The translations under genes and the position numbers were made by a program. A DNA stretch of 33,707 nt from positions 1 through 33,707 of the forward strand of contig JAFXVP010000021.1 of NCBI GenBank assembly GCA_017524445.1. The letters are read 5' to 3'. The notes under the pieces were generated by a model that saw nothing but the letters and a program-made list of their open reading frames with translations, ran no database searches and was not told the origin of the DNA. How positions within the stretch are numbered: position 1 is the stretch's first letter; each line of letters opens with the position of its first letter. This DNA is from Clostridia bacterium (GTDB lineage: Bacteria > Bacillota > Clostridia > Christensenellales > CAG-138). This document shows, piece by piece, positions 16,335 to 25,217 of this stretch.

Positions 16335-18271
16335 CAGAAGTGAACCACCTTTGAGAAGTCTTCCGCCTTGAGGCTTGCGCCGCCGATCAGACCGCCGTCG
16401 ATCTCCGGCATCGCCATGAGCTCACTGGCGTTCTTCGGATTCATGCTGCCGCCGTACTGAATGCGGACTTTGTTTGCGGTCGCTTCGCCGAAAACGCCCG
16501 CGATCGCCTTACGGATCACGCCGATGGTCGCGTTCGCATCTTCCTTCGTCGCGGTCTTGCCGGTGCCGATCGCCCAGATGGGCTCGTACGCGATAACGAC
16601 GGATTCGACCTGCGCGTTCGTCATGTCCTTGAGCGCCGCAACGGTCTGGTTGGAAACGAGCTCGTCGGTGACGCCCGCTTCACGCTGTTCGAGCGATTCG
16701 CCGACGCAGATGATGGGGGTGATGCCCGCGTTCAATGCCGCAAGCGCGCGCTTGTTGACGGTTTCGTCCGTCTCGCCGAAATACTGACGGCGTTCGGAGT
16801 GACCCACGATCGCGAATTCGACGCCGCGTGCTTTCAGCATGTCCGCGGAGATCTCGCCGGTGAACGCGCCCTTTTCCGCCCAATGGATGTTCTGCGCGCC
16901 GAGCCTGATGTTCGTGCCCTTGATCGCCTTGCCCACGCAGCAGAGGTCCACGTACGGCGGGCAGACGACGACTTCGCACTTCGCGTCCGAAACCAGCGGG
17001 ATCAGCGCCTCCACGAGTTCGACCGCCTCGTCGGGCGTCTTGTTCATCTTCCAGTTGCCCGCGATGATCGGACGTCTGCCTTCCGGCTTGTCGTTCAGGA
17101 CTGCCACACCGGGAAGGATCTTGCCTTCGAGGAATTCGAGCGACGCGCCGCCGCCGGTGGAAATATGTGTCATCTTCGATGCAAAGCCCAGCTTTTTTAC
17201 CGCGGAAGCGGAATCGCCGCCGCCGATGATCGTCGTGCCTTCGCAGTCCGCGCAGGCCTCCGCGACCTTCTTGGTGCCCTCGGCAAACGCCGGGAACTCA
17301 AACACGCCCATCGGACCGTTCCAGATGACCGTCTTTGCTTCGAGGATCGTTTTGCGGTACAGCTCGCAGGTCTTTTCGCCGATGTCGAGACCCATCCAGC
17401 CCTCGGGGATCTCGTTCGACGGAACCGTCTTATGCTCCGCGTCCGCCGCGAATTCCTTCGCAACGACCGTGTCGACCGGGAGCAGGAGGTTGACGCCGCG
17501 TTCTTTCGCTTCCGCCATCAGTTCCTTCGCGAGGTCGATGCTGTTTTCGTCGAGCAGCGAAGTACCGATCTCATAACCCATCGCCTTGAAGAACGTGTAC
17601 GCCATGCCACCGCCGATGATGAGGCTGTCGCACTTTGCGAGCAGGTTCTTGATGACGCCGATCTTGTCCGCGACCTTTGCACCGCCGAGGATCGCCACGA
17701 ACGGGCGGACCGGGTTTTCGAGCGCTTCACCCATGACGCCGAGCTCCTTTCCGATGAGGTAGCCCGCGACGGCCGGGATGTAATCCGCAACGCCCGCCGT
17801 GGACGCATGCGCGCGATGCACGGTGCCGAACGCGTCGGAAACGAACAGATCCGCAAGGGAAGCAAGGGCTTTCGCGAATTCCGGATCGTTCTTTTCCTCT
17901 TCCTTATGGAAGCGGGTGTTCTCGAGCAGGACGATCTCGCCCTCCTTCATGTCCGCGATCGCCGCCTTTGCGCTTTCGCCGATCGTGTCGGTCGCAAACC
18001 AGACGCGGGTATCCGGCAGAAGCTCCGCAAGACGCTGACCGACCGGCTCAAGAGAATATTTCGGGTTGACTTCTCCCTTCGGTCTGCCGAGGTGCGAGCA
18101 GAGGATGACCTTTGCCTTGTGTTCCAGAAGATACTTGATCGTGGGCAGCGCAGCTACGATGCGCTTGTCGTCGGAAACGGTTCCGTCCTCCGCAAGCGGC
18201 ACGTTGAAGTCCACGCGTACGAGAACTCTCTTGCCTTCTACGTTGACATCTTCGATCGTCATTTTTGCCAT
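16334..18271 (-). CDS. pgk-tpiA: Phosphoglycerate kinase / triosephosphate isomerase fusion
   Basis: One uninterrupted 645-residue frame joins two glycolytic enzymes. Residues 1 to about 395 are phosphoglycerate kinase: [12 protein letters not shown] (19-30), SHLGRPKG (59-66), [14 protein letters not shown], the nucleotide-site [18 protein letters not shown] and GGGDSASAV (350-358). Residues about 399-645 are triosephosphate isomerase with GNWKMN (K408), GHSERR (H491) and [11 protein letters not shown] (E563), plus YGGSM phosphate loop. All catalytic residues are present. The linker (about LNDKPEGRR) is only a few residues and lacks an internal start with ribosome binding site, so separate isomerase synthesis is not evident. 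A comparable PGK-TIM fusion is known in Thermotoga maritima. The start has AGGAA upstream and lies 56 nt after the MBL gene. Confidence 0.96.
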   Translation of the reverse strand: MAKMTIEDVNVEGKRVLVRVDFNVPLAEDGTVSDDKRIVAALPTIKYLLEHKAKVILCSHLGRPKGEVNPKYSLEPVGQRLAELLPDTRVWFATDTIGESAKAAIADMKEGEIVLLENTRFHKEEEKNDPEFAKALASLADLFVSDAFGTVHRAHASTAGVADYIPAVAGYLIGKELGVMGEALENPVRPFVAILGGAKVADKIGVIKNLLAKCDSLIIGGGMAYTFFKAMGYEIGTSLLDENSIDLAKELMAEAKERGVNLLLPVDTVVAKEFAADAEHKTVPSNEIPEGWMGLDIGEKTCELYRKTILEAKTVIWNGPMGVFEFPAFAEGTKKVAEACADCEGTTIIGGGDSASAVKKLGFASKMTHISTGGGASLEFLEGKILPGVAVLNDKPEGRRPIIAGNWKMNKTPDEAVELVEALIPLVSDAKCEVVVCPPYVDLCCVGKAIKGTNIRLGAQNIHWAEKGAFTGEISADMLKARGVEFAIVGHSERRQYFGETDETVNKRALAALNAGITPIICVGESLEQREAGVTDELVSNQTVAALKDMTNAQVESVVIAYEPIWAIGTGKTATKEDANATIGVIRKAIAGVFGEATANKVRIQYGGSMNPKNASELMAMPEIDGGLIGGASLKAEDFSKVVHF

Positions 18272-18327
18272 AGTTTTATATTCCTTTCTTAAATATGCTG
18301 TATCATGAAACGGTTTCCCGCGTCATT

Positions 18328-19023
18328 TCAGATCTCATAGACCGCGCCTTCGATCGCGTGTTCGCACTGCGGGTCGGAAAGCGGCAGCAGTCCCGGCGCG
18401 TCGCCGAACCGGTGGGTCAGGATCGCGCGCTTGCAGTTTGCGTCCTTCCGGAGCTTTGCGACCTGATCAAGCGTCATGTGGTTATTGAGAAATTTCGGGT
18501 TCGACTCATCCACAAGGCAGGCGTCTGCAAGCAGCAGGTCCGCGTCCTTTGCGGCGTCCTGAAGCCCGTCAAACAGACCGGTATCGCCGGTGTAGAACAG
18601 CGAACGGCCGTTTCCATCCGTGATCCGCACGCCGACGGTTCTGACCGCGTGCCGCACTTCGGTAAACCGAAGCGTGAGCGAGCCAATCTTTGCTTCCGAT
18701 CCGTTCGAAACGCGGATCGGATCGAATACGGGATATGAGAGCCGCTCGATCTCCGGAGAAAACACGGGAAGCGGCTTTCGTCCGAGGCCGAACTCGAGTA
18801 TATACCGGATGAGGTCGATCTCGCCCGCGTGGTCGGCATGCATATGCGAAAGCACGATCGCGTCGAGTGCAAGCGGACCGGGGTATACGGCGCGATACTT
18901 TGATACAGCGCCGCTGCCGCAGTCCAGCAAAAGCTTCGTATCGCCGTCCTCGACAAGGTAGGATGAACATCCCTTTCCGGGCGCGGGGAACGGACCGTAC
19001 ACGCCCAACAGCGTCAGCTTCAT
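18328..19023 (-). CDS. MBL-fold metallohydrolase (RNase Z-like)
   Basis: A 231-residue cytoplasmic metallo-beta-lactamase-fold hydrolase. The two-zinc site is complete: H60-M-H62-A-D64-H65, H125 (EVRHAV), D147 (YTGDTG) and H204 (LTHR). The short single-domain layout and FYTGDTG resemble the RNase Z / phosphodiesterase branch (YhfI-like proteins), but it lacks a visible RNase Z exosite arm, so tRNA processing should not be assumed. The start ATG overlaps the stop of the upstream coiled-coil gene by four bases (ATGA), and GGAGGAC inside that gene serves as ribosome binding site. It is therefore translated as part of the ruv-linked operon. Substrate unknown. Confidence 0.85.
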   Translation of the reverse strand: MKLTLLGVYGPFPAPGKGCSSYLVEDGDTKLLLDCGSGAVSKYRAVYPGPLALDAIVLSHMHADHAGEIDLIRYILEFGLGRKPLPVFSPEIERLSYPVFDPIRVSNGSEAKIGSLTLRFTEVRHAVRTVGVRITDGNGRSLFYTGDTGLFDGLQDAAKDADLLLADACLVDESNPKFLNNHMTLDQVAKLRKDANCKRAILTHRFGDAPGLLPLSDPQCEHAIEGAVYEI

Positions 19024-19742
19024 GCGTCGTCCTCCGTAGCGGCAAGGATCTCATCGATGATCGCATCGACGTCGGAATCCGTATCGCCGTTTCCGCCGCC
19101 CGCGATCTTGTCGACCGTCCACAGCTGCTCTTCGCCGCTTTCACGGCTCGGTGTAACGTTCAGCGGATGCGCCTCATAGTCCGGGATGTCCTCGGGCGTT
19201 TCGGGTCCTGCGTCCGGCGCTTTTGCGTCAAGCAGGGGAGAGCCGTCCGTGCCGAGCAGCTGCGGAACGGATTCATGCAGCGAGCGCGCCAGATCGGCAA
19301 ACTTCTTCGCGCCTTCCTCAGCCGATTGCAGCTGTTCCTGCACGATAGCGTCGTAATGCTTCAAAAGCGCGGCGTACTGTTCGATCTGCTGCTGCATATC
19401 CGCACGCTTCTGCGCGCCTTCCTCCTCGGCTTCGCGAACGATCTCACGGGCGGAGCGGTATGCGTCCTCGACGATGCTTTCCGCTTTTTCCCGCAGCGAA
19501 TCGCACTCGCCCTGTGTCTGATCGAGCATGTCGGCGGCTTTCTGCTGCGCTTCGGAAATCATTTTGTCCGCGGTCGCCGCCGCCTCGTTGAGCGTGCGTC
19601 CGATGCCGCGCTCGCGGCGTTCCACGTCGATCACGCGGTCCTTCAATCGCTTGTTGTCCGAAGTGAGCGACTCGATCTGCTGTTCGAGCGAACGGATCCG
19701 TTCTTCCTGTTCCGCGATGACGCGTTTCTTTTTGCCGAACAT
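19020..19742 (-). CDS. Coiled-coil protein, DivIVA-like
   Basis: A 240-residue soluble protein. Residues about 1-160 are an almost continuous, charged coiled coil (QEERIRSLEQQIESLTSDNK, then EEGAQKRADMQQQIEQYAAL) with alanine-rich DivIVA/SepF-associated character. About 165-240 is acidic and probably disordered, ending in a short helix (DVDAIIDEILAATEDDA). There is no signal peptide or membrane segment. The typical DivIVA N-terminal membrane-binding motif is not obvious, so the label means resemblance only. It starts 1 nt after ruvB with GGAGG in the end of that gene, and overlaps the MBL gene by 4 nt. A scaffold role in division or polarity is inference. Confidence 0.6.
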   Translation of the reverse strand: MFGKKKRVIAEQEERIRSLEQQIESLTSDNKRLKDRVIDVERRERGIGRTLNEAAATADKMISEAQQKAADMLDQTQGECDSLREKAESIVEDAYRSAREIVREAEEEGAQKRADMQQQIEQYAALLKHYDAIVQEQLQSAEEGAKKFADLARSLHESVPQLLGTDGSPLLDAKAPDAGPETPEDIPDYEAHPLNVTPSRESGEEQLWTVDKIAGGGNGDTDSDVDAIIDEILAATEDDA

Positions 19743-19743
19743 A

Positions 19744-20772
19744 CTATACCTCCAGACGATCCTGCTGTACCGTGACGGGAACGGGGTAGTCCAAATGCCG
19801 GTATGCGTCCGGCAAAACGATCCTGCCGCGCGTGGTGCGCGCGATAAAGCCGAGCTTCAGCAGATACGGTTCGTAGACGTCCTCGACCGTACCCGCGTCC
19901 TCGCCGGTGTAGGCGGCGATCGTGTCGAGCCCGACGGGACCGCCTTTGAAGACCTCGATCATGGCGGTCAGCATCTTGCGGTCGACTGCGTCAAGCCCGA
20001 GCTCGTCGATCTTCAGCATGGTGAGCGCGTTCTGCGCCGTTTTCAGGTCGATCACGCCGCTGCCGCGCACCTGCGAATAGTCGCGCACACGCCTTAGAAG
20101 CCGGTTTGCGATACGCGGCGTTCCGCGTGAACGGGACGCGATCTCCAAAGCGCCCTCCTCGTCGATCTCGATGCGCAGAATGTCGGCGGATCTCGTCACG
20201 ATCTCCTTCAGACTTTCGGGCGTATACAGCTCGAGCTGTTCCTTGATACCGAAACGGTCTCTCAAAGGGGAGGAGAGCATGCCGAGCCGCGTCGTCGCGC
20301 CGATCAGCGTAAACCGCGGCAGATCGAGCCGGATGCTCCTTGCGCCGGGGCCCTTGCCGATGATGATGTCGAGCGCGAAATCCTCCATCGCGGGGTAGAG
20401 TACCTCCTCGACGTTCGGATTCAGACGGTGGATCTCGTCGATAAAGAGCACGTCGCCCGGGCTGAGGTTGGTGAGGAGCGCCGCAAGATCGCCCGCGTGC
20501 GTGATGGCGGGACCGCTTGTGACGCGCAAAGATACGCCCATTTCATTTGCGATGATGCCCGCAAGCGTCGTTTTGCCGAGACCCGGCGGGCCGTACAGAA
20601 GCGCATGGTCCAGCGATTCGCCGCGGGACTTTGCCGCCTCAATATAGATCTGCATATGCTCCTTGACGCTCTCCTGCCCGATGTACTCGGACAAAAAGTG
20701 CGGCCGGATGCTGTATTCGTTTTTTGCATCCTCTTCCTGGAGGGAGGAGGAGATCAGTCGATCATCCTGCAT
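19744..20772 (-). CDS. ruvB: Holliday junction helicase RuvB
   Basis: RuvB is the AAA+ motor that drives branch migration together with RuvA. The 342 residues include [11 protein letters not shown], Walker [10 protein letters not shown] (K67), Walker [10 protein letters not shown] (D112, E113), the [18 protein letters not shown] beta-hairpin that contacts RuvA, sensor 1 GATTR, and the arginine finger region [10 protein letters not shown]. The C-terminal winged helix has [16 protein letters not shown]. The gene starts 3 nt after ruvA with a weak ribosome binding site in the ruvA end, as expected for translational coupling. Confidence 0.98.
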   Translation of the reverse strand: MQDDRLISSSLQEEDAKNEYSIRPHFLSEYIGQESVKEHMQIYIEAAKSRGESLDHALLYGPPGLGKTTLAGIIANEMGVSLRVTSGPAITHAGDLAALLTNLSPGDVLFIDEIHRLNPNVEEVLYPAMEDFALDIIIGKGPGARSIRLDLPRFTLIGATTRLGMLSSPLRDRFGIKEQLELYTPESLKEIVTRSADILRIEIDEEGALEIASRSRGTPRIANRLLRRVRDYSQVRGSGVIDLKTAQNALTMLKIDELGLDAVDRKMLTAMIEVFKGGPVGLDTIAAYTGEDAGTVEDVYEPYLLKLGFIARTTRGRIVLPDAYRHLDYPVPVTVQQDRLEV

Positions 20773-20775
20773 GTC

Positions 20776-21372
20776 TTACCCCTTTGCCATGCTGCGCAAT
20801 GCTTTTGTGATGAGTTCTTCGACGGAATCCGCTTCCTTGATCTTCGCGACAGCGCGGGAAGCCGTGAGCCCGTCATAGCCGAGCGACGTGAGCGCCGCGA
20901 CCGCTTCGCTCTGCATGCTTGCGATCGTGGGCTTTGTATCCGCAGCCTTCAACGGCGCCATGCCGACGTTTTCCTGCCGGATCGATTCGCCGAGCTCTAA
21001 GATCACGCGCTGCGCAGTCTTTCTGCCCATGCCGACGACGTGGTCGAACGCCGCGGGATTGTCGGTCACGATCGCCGCGCGCACGTCCGAAGGCGTCATT
21101 GAGGACAGCACGGAAAGCGCGACCTTCGGCCCGATGCGCGAGACGTTCAGAAGCTTTCGGAACATATCGCGTTCCTCGGTATCGGCAAAGCCATACAGCG
21201 CCTGCACGCCTTCCGCCAGATGCAGATGCGTATAAAGCTTCGCCTCCCGACCTAAAATCAGCGTTTTCAGCGTCATCGTGCTGCACATGAGCTCGTAGCC
21301 CACTCCTGCCGCTTCGATGACGGCGCGGTCCGCGCCCGTTTCGCCCACGATCCCTTTGATATATGCGTACAT
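20776..21372 (-). CDS. ruvA: Holliday junction binding protein RuvA
   Basis: RuvA binds four-way junctions and loads RuvB. The 198-residue length is typical. The N-terminal OB fold opens MYAYIKGIVGETGADRAVIE. The two helix-hairpin-helix motifs read ISRIGPKVALSVLS and VVGMGRKTAQRVILELG. The C-terminal domain III, which binds RuvB, has EAVAALTSLGYDGLTASRAV. The ATG at 21372 has AGGAGA upstream, overlapping the ruvC stop codon TAG. Confidence 0.97.
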   Translation of the reverse strand: MYAYIKGIVGETGADRAVIEAAGVGYELMCSTMTLKTLILGREAKLYTHLHLAEGVQALYGFADTEERDMFRKLLNVSRIGPKVALSVLSSMTPSDVRAAIVTDNPAAFDHVVGMGRKTAQRVILELGESIRQENVGMAPLKAADTKPTIASMQSEAVAALTSLGYDGLTASRAVAKIKEADSVEELITKALRSMAKG

Positions 21373-21381
21373 GATTTTCTC

Positions 21382-21879
21382 CTATTTGATCCGGTATTCT
21401 TCCTGCGCGGGGCCCGCGTGAAACGCCAGACACAGCGCCGCCGCAAGCGCGTCCGCCGCGTCGTCCGGCTTCGGTTCTGTACGAAGACCGAGGAGCACAC
21501 GGATCATCTGCTGGACCTGCTTTTTGTCCGCGTGACCGTTGCCGCAGACGGATTGCTTGATCTCCATCGGCGTGAATTCATACATCGGCACGCCGCACTG
21601 CTGCACGCCGAGGATCGAAACACCGCGTCCGGAACCGACGGAGATCGCCGTTGTGATATTGTGGTAAAAGAACAGCTCCTCGAACGCCGCCATATCCGGC
21701 TGATACAGCTCGCAAAGCTGCCGCGTGCCGAGGTACAGCTTTTCGAGCCGTTCGGGAAACGGCAGATTTTTATCCGTTTCCACAACGCCGAAATCGATCG
21801 GAACGATCGACTGACCGTTCTTTTCGATAACGCCGTAGCCCATGATCGCGTAACCCGGGTCGATCCCTAAGATGCGCAA
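21382..21879 (-). CDS. ruvC: Holliday junction endonuclease RuvC
   Basis: RuvC cuts Holliday junctions symmetrically after branch migration by RuvAB. An ATG at 21897 exists, but the codons after it encode GGAGGT, the ribosome binding site. The likely start is the TTG at 21879 (MRILGIDPGYA), matching the conserved family N-terminus. The protein then has 165 residues. The four acidic catalytic residues are D7, E67 (AFEELFFYHN), D140 and D143 (DDAADALAAAL), spaced as in E. coli RuvC. The gene leads the ruvC-ruvA-ruvB operon and follows a consensus promoter. Confidence 0.96.
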   Translation of the reverse strand: MRILGIDPGYAIMGYGVIEKNGQSIVPIDFGVVETDKNLPFPERLEKLYLGTRQLCELYQPDMAAFEELFFYHNITTAISVGSGRGVSILGVQQCGVPMYEFTPMEIKQSVCGNGHADKKQVQQMIRVLLGLRTEPKPDDAADALAAALCLAFHAGPAQEEYRIK

Positions 21880-21908
21880 AGCTATACCTCCACACATAAA
21901 ATCATCTT

Positions 21909-21937
21909 ATTATAGCATGGTATATAATCCGATGCAA
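21909..21937 (-). promoter_or_regulatory. Consensus promoter of the ruvCAB operon
   Basis: On the minus strand, TTGCAT (21932-21937), a 17-bp spacer and an extended -10, TGC-TATAAT (21909-21914), about 15 nt before the GGAGG of ruvC. I see no SOS box of the GAACnnnnGTTC type nearby. Confidence 0.8.
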
Positions 21938-21998
21938 GAAATCCGGGAAAAAAAGCAAACGATTTTTTCGGACCGGCAGAGGACGCCGGAGATTTTTG

Positions 21999-22027
21999 TT
22001 GCAGGACGATTGTTATTATGTTACAAT
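21999..22027 (+). promoter_or_regulatory. Predicted promoter of the PI-PLC/lipase cassette
   Basis: TTGCAG (21999-22004), a 17-bp spacer and TACAAT (22022-22027). The ribosome binding site GGAGG lies about 22 nt further on. The region is diverging from the ruvC promoter. Confidence 0.6.
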
Positions 22028-22061
22028 TATTATGTATAAATATGTTACGGAGGATCTCCTC

Positions 22062-23066
22062 ATGGAAAAGAAAAAAACGGGCAAAGCAAAGCGGCTTCTG
22101 CATCTTCTCTGGATCGTGCCGCTTCTCATCGTGCTGACGTTTATTACGCTGATGTATATCGTTCCCGCCTGTGAAACGGTCGACCGCACGCCGGTCGCGG
22201 GATCGGCGGACTGGATGGGACGGCTCTCCGACGACCTGCCGCTTTCCGAGGTCATTTTGCCCGGCACGCATGACTGCGCGACGCAGAACGTACAGCTTGC
22301 GTTCATCACGCGGTGTCAGGCGCTTTCGATCGCAGAACAGTTAGACGCCGGCTTCCGCTATCTGGACATCCGCCTCGGCGCAAGCGGCGAGCAGTTTCGC
22401 CTGATGCATGGCTTTACCGTCTGCACGACTTCCGGATGGCCGTGGGCGGCGACGCTGTATTTCGACGACGTGCTTGCCGACACCTATGCGTTTTTGGAGG
22501 CGCATCCGACTGAGGCGATCGTCTTTGCGGTGAAACAGGAGTACGGCGGCGAAACGCCGGAACAGTTTGAGAAGCTGCTTTCGGCGTATATCGAAAAGAA
22601 CCCGGACGCGTGGCTTCTCTCCGATGAGATCCCCACGGTCGGCGAAGCGCGCGGCAGAATCGTACTTGTGCGCCACTATGAGGACAAATCCATGCCGATC
22701 CCGACGCTCGGGCTTCCGTGCTACTGGCAGACGCAGAACGGACACGACGACGTGACGCCGAACGCGGCGACGCACAAAAACGGCAAGTATACGCTGATCG
22801 TGCAGGACCGCTATGAGTACGACGCGCCGGACAAGCTGAACGCCTTCCGCAAAGGACTTCAGGCGGCGCAGACGGGGGAGACGTTCCTTTCGATCAGCTT
22901 CCTTTCCACCAAGGGCTCTTCGCCGGTCGGACATCCGTACGGACTTGCAAAGAAGCTCGACGCCGAATTGATGAACATGACCGATCCGCTGAACGGTTGG
23001 ATCGTCGCGGATTTCGGTTCGCCCGCGATCGCGGCGCGCATCTATGAAACCAATTTCAACCACTGA
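22062..23066 (+). CDS. Membrane-anchored PI-PLC-like phosphodiesterase
   Basis: A 334-residue protein of the phosphatidylinositol-specific phospholipase C X-domain superfamily. The frame opens at 21996, but the ATG at 22062 (MEKKKTGKAK) has GGAGGATC upstream and gives a positively charged tail followed by one membrane segment (about 12-36, LLHLLWIVPLLIVLTFITLM). The catalytic part thus sits outside the cell. Motifs match the family: LPGTH70-D71, FRYLD102-IR104-L and LMH116-G, corresponding to the two catalytic histidines and the Asp/Arg site of bacterial PI-PLC. Substrate could be a phosphatidylinositol or another phosphodiester; the calcium-independent bacterial type is likeliest. It leads a five-gene operon with an EEP hydrolase, flavodoxin, lipoprotein and lipase. 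Confidence 0.85.
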   Translation: MEKKKTGKAKRLLHLLWIVPLLIVLTFITLMYIVPACETVDRTPVAGSADWMGRLSDDLPLSEVILPGTHDCATQNVQLAFITRCQALSIAEQLDAGFRYLDIRLGASGEQFRLMHGFTVCTTSGWPWAATLYFDDVLADTYAFLEAHPTEAIVFAVKQEYGGETPEQFEKLLSAYIEKNPDAWLLSDEIPTVGEARGRIVLVRHYEDKSMPIPTLGLPCYWQTQNGHDDVTPNAATHKNGKYTLIVQDRYEYDAPDKLNAFRKGLQAAQTGETFLSISFLSTKGSSPVGHPYGLAKKLDAELMNMTDPLNGWIVADFGSPAIAARIYETNFNH

Positions 23067-23087
23067 CAAAGAAGCGGAGCGTAAACC

Positions 23088-24179
23088 ATGGAAAAAACGA
23101 AAAAGAAAAGCACCTTCGGAAGAATCCTGAAAACGATCGGGATCATCCTGCTTGTGCTGATCCTGCTGATCGTCGGGTACGTTGCGTACGTGCTCATCAG
23201 TTTCCACCGCATCGGCGATCAGTCTATCACGCCGGAGGGAAGCGCTTCCGCATCGTTTGAAATCGGGACGGAATACAAAATCATTTCCTATAATATCGGC
23301 TTCGGCGCGTACGAGCCCGATTTCGGATTTTTCATGGACGGCGGCGACCGCGCATGGGCATGGTCAAAGGAACGGCTCGACAAGAACCTCAAAAACCTTG
23401 CAGACTTCTTAAAGAATCAGGATGCAGACCTGCTGCTCGTGCAGGAGGTGGATATCGGCTCGACGAGAAGCTATTACATCGATGAGCGCCCGTATCTGAC
23501 AGAAGCGTTCGGGTGGATGACGAGCACCTTTGCGCAGAATTACGATTCGCCGTTCCTGTTCTATCCGCTCACACAGCCGTCGGGCGTTGCGAAAGCGGGG
23601 CTGATGACCTTCTCGGAGGTACCGATTGCTTCCGCCGAGCGCGTGGAACTCCCGATCGAAAGCGGGCTGACCAAACTCCTCGACCTCGACCGGTGCTACA
23701 GCAAAAACCGCATCGCACTCAGCAACGGCGCGGAGCTCGTGCTCTACAACCTGCATCTGTCCGCCTACACCTCCGACGGCATGATCGCGACGGAACAGCT
23801 CAGGCTTTTGATCGCGGATATGCAGGCGGAATACGAAAAGGGAAATTACTGCATCGCAGGCGGAGACTTCAACAAGGACGTTCTTGAAGATTCCTCCGTG
23901 TATTTCGGAAAACCCGACGTCGAATACACCTGGGCGCAGTCCATTCCCGACGAAATGTTTCAGGGAACGAATATTACGCTGATCCGGCCGGTCGACGAAT
24001 CAAAACCGATCGCAAGCTGGCGCAATGCGGACGGCACACCTGTTGAAGGACGGTATCGGCTGACGCTTGACGGCTTTATGGTTACGGACAACGTCGAGGT
24101 TGTTTACGCGAACGTCATCGACACGAACTTTGCGTACTCCGACCACAATCCGGTCGAGATGCGCTTCCTATTAAAATAA
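23088..24179 (+). CDS. Membrane-anchored endonuclease/exonuclease/phosphatase-family hydrolase
   Basis: A 363-residue EEP-fold enzyme. Residues 1-12 are basic, and one membrane segment (about 13-37, ILKTIGIILLVLILLIVGYV) anchors it with the catalytic domain outside. The metal and catalytic residues are visible in order: ISYNIGFG (N69), LLVQEVD (E120), YNLHLSAY, GGDFNKD, and SDHNPVEM near the C-terminus. External EEP proteins include sphingomyelinases and inositol-phosphate phosphatases as well as DNases. The family alone does not choose, but the PI-PLC-like gene 21 nt upstream and the lipase downstream favour a lipid or phosphoinositide substrate (inference). The start has GGAG at an acceptable distance. 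Confidence 0.82.
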   Translation: MEKTKKKSTFGRILKTIGIILLVLILLIVGYVAYVLISFHRIGDQSITPEGSASASFEIGTEYKIISYNIGFGAYEPDFGFFMDGGDRAWAWSKERLDKNLKNLADFLKNQDADLLLVQEVDIGSTRSYYIDERPYLTEAFGWMTSTFAQNYDSPFLFYPLTQPSGVAKAGLMTFSEVPIASAERVELPIESGLTKLLDLDRCYSKNRIALSNGAELVLYNLHLSAYTSDGMIATEQLRLLIADMQAEYEKGNYCIAGGDFNKDVLEDSSVYFGKPDVEYTWAQSIPDEMFQGTNITLIRPVDESKPIASWRNADGTPVEGRYRLTLDGFMVTDNVEVVYANVIDTNFAYSDHNPVEMRFLLK

Positions 24180-24192
24180 GGAGGTAAGAACC

Positions 24193-24639
24193 ATGTCCAA
24201 GCTGTTCATTTACTATTCGCTCTCCGGAAACGGCGACGCCGTCGCGGAGAACCTGAAAGAGAAGGGATTCGACGTAAGAAAGGTTGGATCCGCAAAGCAA
24301 CCGCCGAAAAGGTTCTTCTTCCAGATCCTGCAATGCGGATTCAACGCGGGTCGGAAATACTGCGAACCGCTGAAGGACTATGACGCGGACGTTTCGGCAT
24401 ATGATACGGTCGTGATCGGCTCGCCGGTCTGGAACGGACGTCTGAGCTGCCCGATCAACACCGTGCTCAAAGAAACGAATCTTTCGGGCAAGAAGGTCGC
24501 GTTCATCCTGTACTCCGGCAGCGGCGAAGCGCAGAAGGCGGAGCAGCAGATCCGCGCGGTCGTGCCTGACGCGGAGATCATCCATATCAAGGAGCCGAAG
24601 AAGAACCCGGAAACCTTCGGACGGCTTTCCGATCTGTAA
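24193..24639 (+). CDS. Flavodoxin-like protein
   Basis: A 148-residue soluble flavodoxin fold. The phosphate-binding loop of FMN is YYSLSGNGDAVAENL near the N-terminus. The conserved SPVWNGRLSCPINTVL forms the second flavin loop, followed by KVAFILYSGSGEA. It lacks a signal peptide, so it works in the cytoplasm, unlike the exported products around it. It would carry one or two electrons, or act as an FMN-dependent quinone or disulfide reductase. Its ribosome binding site AAGGAGG overlaps the spacer after the EEP gene. Its place in a lipase/phosphodiesterase cassette is unexplained. Confidence 0.8.
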   Translation: MSKLFIYYSLSGNGDAVAENLKEKGFDVRKVGSAKQPPKRFFFQILQCGFNAGRKYCEPLKDYDADVSAYDTVVIGSPVWNGRLSCPINTVLKETNLSGKKVAFILYSGSGEAQKAEQQIRAVVPDAEIIHIKEPKKNPETFGRLSDL

Positions 24640-24649
24640 GGAGGGTATC

Positions 24650-25213
24650 ATGCGCGCAAAAAAGGTTGTATCGGTCGCGCTCATCCTGCTGATGCTTCTG
24701 CTTCCGCTTGCCTGTGAAAAGAAGCCGACTTATCGCGTCATCGTCGAGAACGGAATGTTCGTCGATCTTAAGGAACGCTATGCGGAAGGTGAGGAGGTGC
24801 GGCTGAAAACGTACATCGTCATGGACGCGTCGCCGACGGTCACCGCGGACGGCGAACGGCTTTCGCCGAAGCTCGACGGCTATGAATACCTCGTTTATAC
24901 ATTTATCATGCCCGCGCACGACGTTACGGTCAGTTATTCTCTCGGGGGAAGCGATATGATGATGCAGCCGTTTCGGATCACGTACGACGGCTACGGCGTG
25001 ATCGACAAGATCGAATCGGCGTATCCGGGCGAAACGGTCATGCTGAAGGTCGGTCTGGTCTTCGACACGATCACGGATGTTTATGTGAACGATGAAAAGA
25101 TCCGGCAGGTGAACGGACCGGACGAGGATTTTCTGTACTTTGCGTTCGAGATGCCTTTCGAGGACGTGACGGTACGGGTCGAATCCAGAAACATTTCCGG
25201 CGCGGACGATTGA
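24650..25213 (+). CDS. Small lipoprotein with two beta-repeat units
   Basis: A 187-residue predicted lipoprotein. The signal sequence ends in LLPLAC (C22), a usable lipobox. The mature part has two similar beta-sheet units, each with a (V/I)xxxxG start and a closing MP-x-(H/E)DVTV motif (FIMPAHDVTVSYSLGG, then FEMPFEDVTVRVES), like the small bacterial surface repeats of listerial/clostridial type. No catalytic residues are apparent. It begins 10 nt after the flavodoxin gene with AAGGAGG upstream. A role in substrate binding or cell-surface attachment beside the lipase is inference. Confidence 0.7.
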   Translation: MRAKKVVSVALILLMLLLPLACEKKPTYRVIVENGMFVDLKERYAEGEEVRLKTYIVMDASPTVTADGERLSPKLDGYEYLVYTFIMPAHDVTVSYSLGGSDMMMQPFRITYDGYGVIDKIESAYPGETVMLKVGLVFDTITDVYVNDEKIRQVNGPDEDFLYFAFEMPFEDVTVRVESRNISGADD

Positions 25214-25217
25214 GCAA

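Noticed and set aside
18272..18327. Separate promoter for pgk-tpi in the gap after the MBL gene
   Set aside because: GATACA and TATTTA are possible -10 elements, but no -35 lies at a workable distance, so a promoter could not be supported.
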